Shown piece after piece: positions 38,253 to 46,900 of a stretch of 64,000 nt of DNA. The notes below the pieces were generated by a model. It had not been told where the DNA came from. It made no database searches and saw nothing but the letters and a program-made list of their open reading frames with translations. Where the stretch lies: positions 8,847,168 through 8,911,167 of the forward strand of contig JACSVZ010000016.1 in assembly GCA_014706295.1 (NCBI GenBank). The letters are read 5' to 3'. This DNA comes from Lycocorax pyrrhopterus obiensis. Its lineage: Eukaryota; Chordata; Aves; Passeriformes; Paradisaeidae. Both the position numbers and the translations under genes were made by a program. How positions within the stretch are numbered: the stretch's first letter is position 1; every line of letters starts with the position of its first letter.

Positions 38253-40130
38253 TTACATGTTTTCCATTGCTCGCTTGGTAATGTGATCTCTTTCAAGATC
38301 TGATTTCTCCTGTTTTAGATACTCCATCACCTTTGCCAGCATATCCTCATCCAGGTACTGCCTGGCTTGTGTGTCATCAGCTTCCCCGGCCATGGAGAGC
38401 CTTTTGCTGAGCGAAGCCAGCTTGGCAGCCTCGTGTGGTCCCAGCTGGTTTAGGTGCTCTCGGATGGCCTGCTCCAGGTGCTCCTCTTCCTGCAGATTGC
38501 TCTCAGAAGCTGGAGCTGGGACTCGTTTCATCTGGTTCGTATTGATCACTTCAGGGTATTTTGCCAGCACCTTTGCCAAGTAATCGGCCAGTTCTTCATC
38601 CTTCTCATCCAGTTTCTCATACTCCGTTTGTCGCCTTTCCAAATCGTTCATCCAGGAAGCTTTAGGGAACAGGTGTCCTTTCAATCTTCTGGGAATGTAA
38701 GACAGTCTTGGCAAATCATTCTCTTGATTAAGATGATTTAGTAGGTAGGAGGGATTCTGATTAGCTAAATTGTCATTTCCCAGAAGGCTGACAATATCTT
38801 CAATATTGAGGTCTTCAGGTAGATTTTCTGGAATAAGAGGCTGCTTCACGTACCCGTTTTTAGAGTTTATATTATTTTTAAATATATCACTCTGTCCTAG
38901 ATTGGTTTCAGTTATCTCGTCGAGGTCTTCTGGGAATTCCATTTCCTGCTCAGCTTCCAACCTTTCACTCTGAAGCTGCTTTTTTTCTCCAGCTTTCAAC
39001 ATGTCTATCAAATCCTCAGGAGGAATTTGCAAATTCCTTGAGATTTCTATCAGCTGAGCTATAGACTGAGGATCAAGTTGTTTATCCAAAAACATGGATG
39101 CTCTTTTTTCCTCAAGTTCTCCTCCAGTCCTTAATTTCCTATTCCCAGCACTACCCATCAGCCTCTTCAGGTAATAATTCATTAGCTTTGAAACATCCTC
39201 TGACATTTGATCTTTATTTTCTCTTCTTATTTCATCCTCAAGGAAGCTGAGTTTTCCTGATCTTTTCATTTCCTCATCAATCTCCTCTTCATGTTTATCA
39301 ATTTCCTCTTTGCTATCTTTTATCTCTTCCTGGGTTTGGCTTTCCACTTTTTCCTCTATGGGATTCCAATCTTCTCCTCCAACCACATCTTCATAGGCGA
39401 TGTTATTCACTTTATACACATCATCTTCATCATCTGTATACAATTTCTGGTCCTCATCCAGCCTTTCTTTCTTGTGGTTACTGGGTCCTGCCATCTTCCC
39501 CAGCTCCTGGAACACCGACTCCAGCGTGGCAAGGCTCTGGGGGGTGTATTGCTCTTCCACGATTTCGTTGGTACGCTTGAAGGGACTGTCTCTTGAACCG
39601 TCTTCATAGTGCCCAAGTGGCATTTTGAGGTACTTTTGCCACCTCTCAGGCCACTTGTAAGCCTCGTAATCATCTGTTAATCCAGCTGGAAAGTTGTTAT
39701 CTGAACTCAGGCCGTAAGGTTTATTCTCCTTTGGGCCAGCTTTTGACTCCTTCTCAGCTTGCCGCAAGGCTTCCAGCATTACCTTAACCCATTGGGACTC
39801 ATCTTCAGTCAAAGAATCCCGTACACTGTCTGGGAGGTGAAGCTGATCCTTGCTTTCTTTCTGTGGCAAGAGGTATGGGACACTTTGATAAGAGGTGTAA
39901 TCAGGGCTGCTTTCTCCCTTGTTGGTTTGCTTGCGAAGGTCTTCTATGTATTCCAGTGCTTTGATCATATCGGGATTTGGGAGCCTTTGTAAGTTTTTCA
40001 TTGCATAGTCTGGATCTTTCTGAAGCAGCTGGTGCTGCTGGAAGGAGGCTGCATCAACCCAGCAGATTAGGACAAAGAAAAAGGTGAGAGCACAGGCTGC
40101 TCCAGGCTGGAAGGTTTTAGTTTCTGCCAT
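38253..40130 (-). CDS. SCG2: Secretogranin II (secretogranin-2 / chromogranin C), complete
   Basis: This 625-residue prohormone is sorted into dense-core secretory granules of neurons and endocrine cells and is cleaved there into bioactive peptides. Human SCG2 is 617 residues. Residues 1-27 look like a signal peptide with a hydrophobic core at 11-25 and cleavage after Asp-Ala27, the same position as in human. The only cysteines (13 and 23) lie in it, so the mature protein has none; secretogranin II lacks the chromogranin disulfide loop. The rest is strongly acidic with dibasic sites at 185-186, 220-221, 289-290, 302-303, 322-323, 342-343, 481-482, 499-500, 535-536, 576-577 and 619-620. Secretoneurin occupies 187-219. 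The C-terminus ends AMENM, as in mammals. The ATG has A at -3 and G at +4, a strong Kozak context. The coding region is one uninterrupted exon, as in the human gene. Identification is near certain. Confidence 0.98.
   Translation of the reverse strand: MAETKTFQPGAACALTFFFVLICWVDAASFQQHQLLQKDPDYAMKNLQRLPNPDMIKALEYIEDLRKQTNKGESSPDYTSYQSVPYLLPQKESKDQLHLPDSVRDSLTEDESQWVKVMLEALRQAEKESKAGPKENKPYGLSSDNNFPAGLTDDYEAYKWPERWQKYLKMPLGHYEDGSRDSPFKRTNEIVEEQYTPQSLATLESVFQELGKMAGPSNHKKERLDEDQKLYTDDEDDVYKVNNIAYEDVVGGEDWNPIEEKVESQTQEEIKDSKEEIDKHEEEIDEEMKRSGKLSFLEDEIRRENKDQMSEDVSKLMNYYLKRLMGSAGNRKLRTGGELEEKRASMFLDKQLDPQSIAQLIEISRNLQIPPEDLIDMLKAGEKKQLQSERLEAEQEMEFPEDLDEITETNLGQSDIFKNNINSKNGYVKQPLIPENLPEDLNIEDIVSLLGNDNLANQNPSYLLNHLNQENDLPRLSYIPRRLKGHLFPKASWMNDLERRQTEYEKLDEKDEELADYLAKVLAKYPEVINTNQMKRVPAPASESNLQEEEHLEQAIREHLNQLGPHEAAKLASLSKRLSMAGEADDTQARQYLDEDMLAKVMEYLKQEKSDLERDHITKRAMENM
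38406..38522 (-). other. SCG2: Manserin-like peptide region of SCG2 (residues 537-575)
   Basis: A 39-residue stretch lies between Lys-Arg 535-536 and Lys-Arg 576-577. It contains LQEEEHLEQAIREHLNQ, which aligns with the mammalian manserin peptide (about 40 residues in rat). Both flanking dibasic sites are kept, so release of the peptide is plausible. The ends of the peptide are more divergent than its centre. Confidence 0.8.
39267..39473 (-). other. SCG2: EM66-like peptide region of SCG2 (residues 220-288)
   Basis: After the Lys-Lys at 220-221 the chain runs ERLDEDQK to EEM at 288, then Lys-Arg at 289-290. This corresponds to EM66, the 66-residue secretogranin II fragment described in mammals; here it is 67 residues (222-288). 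The block around residues 229-258 (KLYTDDEDD, NNIAYEDVVGGEDWNP) is almost unchanged from human. Its acidic tyrosine contexts suit sulfation, which is an inference. Confidence 0.85.
39474..39572 (-). other. SCG2: Secretoneurin peptide within SCG2 (residues 187-219)
   Basis: This codes for the 33-residue secretoneurin, the most conserved part of secretogranin II and a known chemotactic, angiogenic and neuromodulatory peptide. It begins TNEIVEEQYTPQ just after Lys-Arg 185-186 and ends SNH just before Lys-Lys 220-221. The first 26 residues match the human peptide. The differences lie in the C-terminal seven: Met-Ala replaces Leu-Thr after GK, and Ser and His replace Asn and Gln near the end. In mammals the downstream cleavage site is Lys-Arg; here it is Lys-Lys. 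Confidence 0.95.
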
Positions 40131-40180
40131 ATTTAAAATATTTCCTTTAAATAAAGAAGAAGAAGAAGAAGAAAAAAGAA
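40131..40180 (-). promoter_or_regulatory. SCG2: SCG2 5' UTR end, intron 1 splice acceptor and (TTC)n tract
   Basis: Read on the minus strand, a pyrimidine tract of repeated TTC (40153-40180) leads into TTTAAAG, then GAAATATTTTAAAT and the ATG. The best acceptor AG is at 40146-40145, so exon 2 would start at 40144 and carry 14 bases of 5' UTR. The polypyrimidine tract is itself a trinucleotide microsatellite. A second AG further upstream, in GTTAACAG, precedes the pyrimidine tract and is less likely. No upstream ATG lies in the predicted 5' UTR. Confidence 0.7.
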
Positions 40181-42766
40181 GCTGTTAACACATGGAGACA
40201 TGCTTAGGAAACAGAGCTACGCAAGAAATTTCTTATCTCTATGCTCCAACATTAATTTTACAATGGCAGCACCAAGTACAAAATACCAATCCTATATAAC
40301 TTGTGAAATGCCCATAAACATATCTAGATGTCATTTTGATCTTGAGAACAAAGCACCTAAATGACAAAATCAGTGTATCCATACATTTAAATGCTGTTCG
40401 AAATAGTAATATTAAAACTACAGACAGAATTATTTTGTGAGATTGCTCCATAAGGTATCTAATTTCATGCCAGGACAATACTGCTGAATGGTGCTAAACT
40501 GCAATAAAATTAATGTTATGAAGTGGAGAACATGGCATACAAAATTCTTGCAAGTTTATTTCTGTCAGTACTGATAGTACTAAAGCTATTACTTCCTTTA
40601 TTTTGCTATTTCATTAAAAAAATTATTTGTATTACAAGTGAATATCAGTTAATGACTCTATGAGTCATCTTCCTAGGGCAATGATCCTTTATATGAGAGG
40701 AAAACTATAATTTATCCTAAAAGTACAAAATAATTTTACCAAATACTTTAAAGCCCATCTTGGAAAGAAGCTTGAGTAGGTAGGTTCTGAGTGGTGATTT
40801 CATTCATTTGCTTATTCATTCACTTCAGTAGAAATTGAATCAGGTCCCAGGACAGGCAGAAACATGACCACTGGCAAATTTGGTTAGAATAGATCAGTAG
40901 AAGCCCATGTCTGCCCAGCTTACACCAGACAAAAATAAACTCTGGAACAGAACTGGGAAAAATATGCCTCTGACAGAATTAAGATGATTACAGCATCACT
41001 GTGCATGAGGATACAGCTGCAAAAGCCGAGCCTTGCAGGGAGCTGGGCACCCTCCACACAGCACAGGGGGAAACTGCCATCAGTCATTCCCTAGGACGTG
41101 CTCAGGCACTGGTACACTGGGGCCACAGGACAGATTAGACTCTTCTCTGATCCAGTTACATTAACAAATAAAGTACAATAATGAGAAAGGAATGATAAAG
41201 ATAGAAACTGCTTTGATTAATTGACCTATTTTGGTTCCTTTGGTTTTTGGCTTGGTAAAAGCATCCTGGTGGTTGATGACAGCCTCAAAGAGCTGTGTAC
41301 ACCAGTGTTTAACCCACTGCTGGAAGGAGAAAGTGAGCATGAATATGCTCATTTCAGCTCACTTGTAGATTTTTCCGCTCAGTTTTTATCCTTAACATAA
41401 TGTGACTTCACTAAATAATTAAAGCACTATCAGTTCAGACAGCTGCTTATTTTTCCCCCCTCAGTATGCATGAGCAGGCTAACAGGCATAATAGCAAACA
41501 ATTTCCCCAAACATTTCTGACTTTAAGCCTGGATACATTTGAGCATTGATTTCACAAAGGATTACTTCAACAGCTGATTAGAAGGTCCCACCCTCCATGT
41601 CTGAGTTTGTCCTGAGACAAAGCCAAGACATTGCTTCATTTTCTGTCACAGAAATGGCACTAGCCCTGTACATAAATGTGTATCTCCATAAAACAAAAAA
41701 CCAAAACACCTAGTTTGCTATTTCTGTAGCAAATAAGTGAAATGAATACTTTCTTTTTCAGCAGAGACTGGTTATTAACAGAATTAATTTGATTAGCACA
41801 TGAGAAACTCTCCAAGGAATGGGGGAAGGGAGAGTCATTCTATAATCATCTGCCAAGCACCTCCCACTCACAAAGACCAGGAACTCACCCTCCTTTGCTG
41901 CACACAGTTTGGATTATTACAGGCTTTGCAAGAGCATCCCACTAAAATCAAAATGTGTGCAGCCAGGCAAAGTTACTTTAGCGTTCCACGAGGATGTTTC
42001 TCAACTGGATAATTCCTTTACAGGAATAACAGATCATTGGCTCCTCTCTACGTATTTTGTGTGCATTTGCCTCTAGGTCAAGTTTTACTAATTTATTGGT
42101 AGATGATATTTGAAAGCCTTGTCAAACAGATTTGGGAATGATTTATTTTCAAAGCTTTGAGTTCGGGTCGTAAATCTTGTCATTAAATACACTGCGCTAT
42201 CCAAGGTAAGAGGACCCCTCCCCAGTCTTTCAGAATTTGGTTCCACATTTGATTTTAAAAAAGGACATTTTAGCCTATCTTTAGGAAATATTGTAAACAT
42301 TCTCTCCTGTGCCTCTCAAAGGACAATGTGCTAAAACAGCTCTTTTGTCTCCAGATCGATAGCTGTGAAGCCAGTCTAGATGGAGAGCATATTTTCTCCT
42401 CTATTAGCACCTAACAAACAGGAAAATCATCTTTTAGCCAACAAATGAAGATGAAGAAGCTCATCTTTACAAAATGAGGCAATCATGATCCCAATTTAAC
42501 ATGTACAAAGACAATACAGACTGAAAAAAGTTCCCTAAAAAACAGACACAGAAAATCTCTCCTTTCTGGGATGTTTCCATGGTAGCAGTAATTTTCTCTC
42601 TCGTTCTCTTAGCAGTTGTTTCTGATGTGACTCTACTCTTTCCAGTGATATTTTGCTATGAAAACTCATAGGTTTTTCCTATACATATGTCCCTGCCCTA
42701 AGAGTCTTAGGTGAAACCTAACAGCAGTTTTCCACAAGGAAAATAAATATATCGTGCACTCTTCCT

Positions 42767-42787
42767 CCCCCCCCCCCTTTTTTTTTT
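42767..42787. repeat. C11-T10 homopolymer tract in SCG2 intron 1
   Basis: Eleven C are followed directly by ten T on the plus strand (A10-G11 on the sense strand of SCG2). The length is prone to polymorphism and to sequencing or assembly error. Confidence 0.9.
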
Positions 42788-43221
42788 GCAATAAATAACA
42801 CAACTGCAGTAAATTCGTCTTGTTTAAAAGCATCTCTAACCCTTTACCCTGCGGAAGGGACTGAAAACACAAACAAAACAGCAACGAAGGGTAAAAGCCC
42901 AAACCCACAGCAGTTCTGGTGAATATAATGACTGTTTGCGTACAGATACATCTGGGAAGTGATTCGGGGGGTGTTCGCATCCGAGGGGACCCCCCGCCCA
43001 TCCGCTGAAGTGCCGTGTCGGCCACCCGGCACGACTGAGTGCCATCGCTCCCGGGAGCGCTCAGCTTCCCGTCGGAGCCATGGGCGGTGCTGACAGCACG
43101 TACATGGAGCATCTACCGCGACAGGGCTACATTTTATAGAGATGTGCTGCCTTGCGAGCGCCAGCCCCAGCACCGCCGGCTCTCGGTGCGACTTCACCGC
43201 TCGCTTGGTGCCGGATCCCCC

Positions 43222-43291
43222 TGCACATCCCTACATCCCAACATCCCAACATCCCACATCCCCACATCCTACATCCCAACATCCCAACACC
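43222..43291. repeat. Short tandem repeat (ACATCCCAn) beside the SCG2 splice donor
   Basis: About eight imperfect copies of an 8-10 base unit of the type ACATCCCA lie 20-90 bases inside the predicted intron. On the transcribed strand they read as GGGATGT, so the pre-mRNA would carry a run of G-triplets just after the donor. The copies vary in the last one or two bases. Confidence 0.85.
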
Positions 43292-43312
43292 CTCGCAGCC
43301 CTGCAGCCCTAC

Positions 43313-43338
43313 CTGCGCTGCCGCCGCTCCGCCGCCTT
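43313..43338 (-). other. SCG2: SCG2 non-coding exon 1 (predicted)
   Basis: The downstream end is set by a good donor, CAG followed by GTAGGG on the minus strand. The start is inferred as about 25-31 bases downstream of the TATA box, giving an exon of only about 25 nt. This is short. If the true start is further upstream, or a weaker donor such as the GTGAAG near 43196 is used, the exon would be longer. The summed mRNA, about 2.4 kb, agrees with the known size of SCG2 messenger. Confidence 0.5.
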
Positions 43339-43356
43339 CAGCACCGGGACAGCGCC
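43337..43356 (-). promoter_or_regulatory. SCG2: RE1/NRSE-like element (REST binding) over the SCG2 start site
   Basis: On the plus strand TTCAGCACC (43337-43345) is followed by one G and then GGACAGCGCC (43347-43356). These are exact matches to the two halves of the RE1 consensus, which normally has two bases between them. REST silences neuronal and neuroendocrine genes in other tissues, and dense-core-granule genes are among its known targets. The motif lies between the TATA box and the first splice donor, so it would sit on or beside the transcription start. Confidence 0.7.
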
Positions 43357-43420
43357 CGCTTATACCGCCCTCGCCGCGCGTCACGGCCGCGCCCCGCCCC
43401 GCCCCGCCCCGCCCGGCCCG
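43339..43420 (-). promoter_or_regulatory. SCG2: SCG2 core promoter: GC boxes, CRE-like site, TATA box
   Basis: In gene orientation the order is: four GGGGC repeats (43391-43414, Sp1-type GC boxes), TGACGCGC (43383-43376, a CREB/ATF half-site TGACG with a non-palindromic second half), and TATAAG (43364-43359). Mammalian SCG2 promoters have a TATA box and a functional cAMP response element TGACGTCA at a similar place, so the architecture is conserved while the CRE here keeps only one exact half. The spacing to exon 1 and its donor is consistent with a focused TATA-driven start. Confidence 0.75.
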
Positions 43421-43476
43421 GCCTCCGCGGGACCCTCCGGGCGAAGGGGGGGCAGGCACCCGGCCGGGTAAAACCG

Positions 43477-43634
43477 GCAGCGGAGAAAGGGGGAAGAGGG
43501 AAAAAAACGGGGAGAAAAGTGAAGAAGATAGAGGAAAAAAAGCCACGAGGGAAAACAAGAAGAGAAAAGGGAGTCAAGAAGAAAGAAGGGGGAAAGGGAA
43601 AAAAGGTTTAAAAAGAAAAAAAAAAAGGGGAGAC
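43477..43634. repeat. Polypurine/polypyrimidine tract upstream of SCG2
   Basis: For nearly 160 bases the plus strand is almost entirely A and G, with only a few pyrimidine interruptions. It directly follows the GC-rich promoter core and ends in an A-rich run. Such tracts can form triplex (H-DNA) structures and exclude nucleosomes; whether this one does is inference. Open reading frames across it are low-complexity Lys/Arg/Glu runs and are not credible genes. Confidence 0.85.
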
Positions 43635-43700
43635 GTGATACAGCCAGTGCCTTCTGCTTCTTAGCTCCCACAGGTTGGGAAGAGAGACTTGAACACGACC

Positions 43701-43782
43701 TATACCTCGGGTGGGTGGATGAAGCTGACCCTCACCCCGGGTGGGTGCATGAAGCTGATCCACATCTTGGGTGGGTAGGTGC
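43701..43782. repeat. 30-bp tandem repeat, about 2.5 copies
   Basis: The phrase GGGTGGGTGGATGAAGCTGA recurs with small changes at an exact 30-base spacing: GTGGGT starts at 43711, 43741 and 43771. The unit falls a few hundred bases upstream of the SCG2 promoter. The first two copies are about 80 percent alike; the third is partial. Confidence 0.9.
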
Positions 43783-43966
43783 CGGCCAAACCAGCAGCAG
43801 GGACACCTGCTCTGACACGGCTGTGGGGCAGGAACAAAGCTGAGGACACGCAGGGGCTGGAGGTGGGTGTGAGCCCAGCTATGAGGAAGACCCTGCACCC
43901 AGGGTCGGTGTGAGTGTGTGCCTGGCTGTGCCCATGCCTTGGCAGGAGATGGCCTTTCAACAGCTA

Positions 43967-43980
43967 TGGCCAGCAGGGGG
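43967..43980 (+). promoter_or_regulatory. CTCF-like core motif upstream of SCG2
   Basis: TGGCCAGCAGGGGG matches the first fourteen positions of the common CTCF consensus, but the following GCGCT part is replaced by TTTTA. It lies about 0.6 kb upstream of the predicted SCG2 start. Binding is possible but unproven. Confidence 0.4.
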
Positions 43981-46900
43981 TTTTATTTCTTTTCTTTAGT
44001 TCATTGACTGAGCTATTGTGGCACATTTCTGGCTTTGTCACAGGGCAGGGATAATTCATGGCATCTGTGGCCTTGTCATCAGGTGTACGAGGCCCTGGAG
44101 CTCCGGACCAGCTAGAGATGGGTGCTCCTGAGGGAGGGGGCTGAGGGGGGAATGACACCCCTCCACGGTTTGCCTGAGATAGATGGAAAAACTGAAGCAT
44201 GTTGGGGAAAGATCAGGCAGAAGGTTCCTCCTGCCCCAGCCTGTGTGTTCTGCCTCTGCCAGTGGCTGTGGCATGGGAGAGGGGCCAGGCTGGCGCTGCT
44301 CTGGATGGGGACAGAGCCAGAGAGGGACTCCCCATCCCTGGCACCACTGCCAGGCGCTGCTGAAAAGGCCCTTGCAGTTTTACCTCCATTCTCAGCCCTC
44401 AAAAAGGGCAGTGCTTGCATGCCTGGATCAGTGGGGTGAGTAAATACCACGAAGCACAAGATGTAACACACGGCTTCAGCTGATGCTCAGAGTTTTAGCT
44501 TGTTCGTTCTGCTTCCTTTCTATTACAGAAAGGATGTTTTACTTTGGCTTTTAAATAAGGATTCCTTTTCCCCAAAAATAAATCTTTCCTGACAATTTTG
44601 ACCTTTTACAGCACAAAATGCAAAAAAAACCCTAGGATGAATGTACCTTCCAAGCCAATAAACATTACAAAATTAAATTGTTGTAAGAACAGTAAGCTAG
44701 AAATAATTGTAGCCATGAACACAGACAAGATGACAATCCTGGCTGCATTTGCTGTAGTTGACATGGAGATCTGGAAACAGAGATCTTGTTTAATCTCATG
44801 TAGTTTTATGAGTAAAATACAGTATCAGTTTTTGTGCTGAAACTCTTCAGCAGCAGCTTTATTCTGGCCCCAGATTCCATCCAACATGCTTGCCTTCATT
44901 ACCAGACCCAGGAAGAAAAGAGCCAAACAAAATATTGCATTAGGGCCCGTGATAGCAACCCCGAAGAAGGGAAACAGAAAGGCATTGCTGCAGTAAGCAG
45001 AGGGCAAGGTCCAAGTGCCCTCTGAGCAGCTGGGAACTGTATGCTGAACACCACATCCCCCTCAGCAAGGCTCTGGATGCCCACAAAACACAGCTCTGCA
45101 GACATTGCTATTGCTAATACGCCTCAGTCCGTTGAGAGAATTCTCAATGTAATCAAAACCAACAAACAAAATAATAACAAAAAACACCAAGGAGAAAATT
45201 ACTCAATTCAGACTGTTAGAAATTTTCATGTGCCTCTGCAGGTATTTCCAACAGGCTCCTGTGCATTCTGTCACCAAATGACTAATACTTACGGAGCAAA
45301 TTCTTTCCCATGACATCATCCTGCTGCACCCCGTCCATCTATCCCTGATATTCCGCATTAGAGCGTGTTTCGGACCACCCAAATTATTTGGCACATGAGC
45401 AAGATTCCATCCTCCTTAACCACTCACCTGAGATTTACAGCATATAAAGTCAGGCAGACGCTTGGCTTAGGTCTCTTCTGTGGCTATTCTGGGTTCAGTG
45501 GATAAAATTTTCCAAAGGCTCTCTACAAACCATCTGTCAATTTTACTCCATATCAAAAAGTGTTGCCTGGACTTTGTGCTTACGATTGATTGCATCCACA
45601 CAGCCCTATAAGGAGGGCCTTACTGAATGCACTTTTTTTGGTCATATTGAATGTACAGCATTCTTTTCCTCAGAATGAGTCATGCAACGGAAAATTGGAT
45701 CTGTTCTGTCATCAGAAGTTCCGTGGCGTTTTATACAGGAGTAAGATCACATCACAGCATCTCTGAATTTTAGGAAATTGCATTAGAATTAGCTCAATAT
45801 CAACTGCTTAAGCAAAGGAGCTTGGTAATCTTGTTTTTCTGAGTGAATTTTGACCATGTTGCATCCTTTTGTGGATCCTGGGAGCAGCCCAGCTCTGTCT
45901 GCAGTGATTTCTCTGAACAGCTTGCCTTGTCACATGCTCTACCTTACCTAGTCATGCATCATGAGAAGATAAAAGTTAATCAATCAGCCCTGCACCCTGC
46001 AGCAAAAGGCTTTTATTTCATTTCATGCAAGAAAAAGGGCACGGGGTTGGGAGGGGAACTTCACTGCAGCAAACAGAGACAAGAGGGTTCCAGCCCGCTC
46101 TGTTTTGTCATACCCCAGCTGGAATATCATCATCCCTAAAGTCAGTGGGAAAAGTCAGGAAACGTCTCTGGAGGAGGCAGCACAGTCTGGCAAGGGCCTT
46201 GGGGCCACTGTCCTTGTGCCCAGGCCCCGGGACACACCAGTACCTGTGGGGTGATGGTGGTCAGAACCACCACTGCTCACAGACCGTGGCCTCCCACCAC
46301 CCCTGCCCAGCTCCCAGGAGAGGATGGAATGGCGATCTTGCTGCAATGACCATCCCAGCAGCAACAGGGAGGCAGCACATTTGTCTGCTTGCTGTGGCCC
46401 TTTTCTAAGCACCAGAATGGTTTGCAGTTTGTGCACTTCAGCTCTAGCTCTCTCCTCCTCTAATTGGTGCCACCAAAGATTAGCACTGCTGAAAAATAAA
46501 GCAGGGTTGTGTCAATATTGATTATTTCCCCCTTCTTCTGTTTCTAGTAGCAACTAAAAATAATTTACAATTCATTACAGACATGACATCCTCCTGCAGA
46601 ATAAATGCCATTGTCACATTTAAAATTCAGTCCATATCTGACTTGAAGATCTTCATTTAGTCTGCATATAATGAGAAAGAGGAGGTTTTCTTCCCTCAGA
46701 AAAAGCTCATCTGCCATCATAGATACAGATTCTTTTAAATTATTTTAATTTTAAAATACTTGAGCTCTGCTTGTGTCCAACATCAGACTCGTCATTTTCT
46801 GCTCATTTTGCATGCTTGAAAGATCAATCATATTTGTATGCAAACATTTTTGGCCTCCCTAAATTTAGTGCATAATAAATGGCTCAAATTTCATTTCCAA

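Larger units (their letters stand above)
40145..43312 (-). other. SCG2: SCG2 intron 1 (predicted, about 3.2 kb)
   Basis: This is the interval between the predicted donor (CAG followed by GTAGGG, GT at 43312-43311) and the predicted acceptor. The size fits the human gene, which also has one non-coding first exon and a total span of about 5.4 kb. Apart from a C-run/T-run at 42767-42787 and a short tandem repeat next to the donor, I see no gene, ORF of note or recognisable transposon inside it. Confidence 0.65.
42960..43480. promoter_or_regulatory. CpG island over the SCG2 promoter
   Basis: CpG dinucleotides are dense here, most of all at 43321-43480, and sparse in the surrounding kilobases. 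The island covers the predicted exon 1, the TATA box and the GC boxes. No second promoter or divergent gene is recognisable on the other strand, although CpG islands often fire in both directions. Confidence 0.8.

Noticed and set aside
39291..39609. Plus-strand hydrophobic ORFs opposite SCG2
   Set aside because: These are antisense readings of an acidic (Glu/Asp-rich) coding region, which gives Phe/Leu/Ser-rich artefacts.
39407..39673. 88-codon minus-strand ORF inside SCG2
   Set aside because: It is a shadow of the SCG2 coding sequence in another frame; its translation has no family resemblance.
43039..43664. Plus-strand ORFs of up to 190 codons over the SCG2 promoter
   Set aside because: They read through the CpG island, the ACATCCCA repeat and the polypurine tract, giving low-complexity Pro/Ser then Lys/Glu runs. 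They have no homologue and are composition artefacts.
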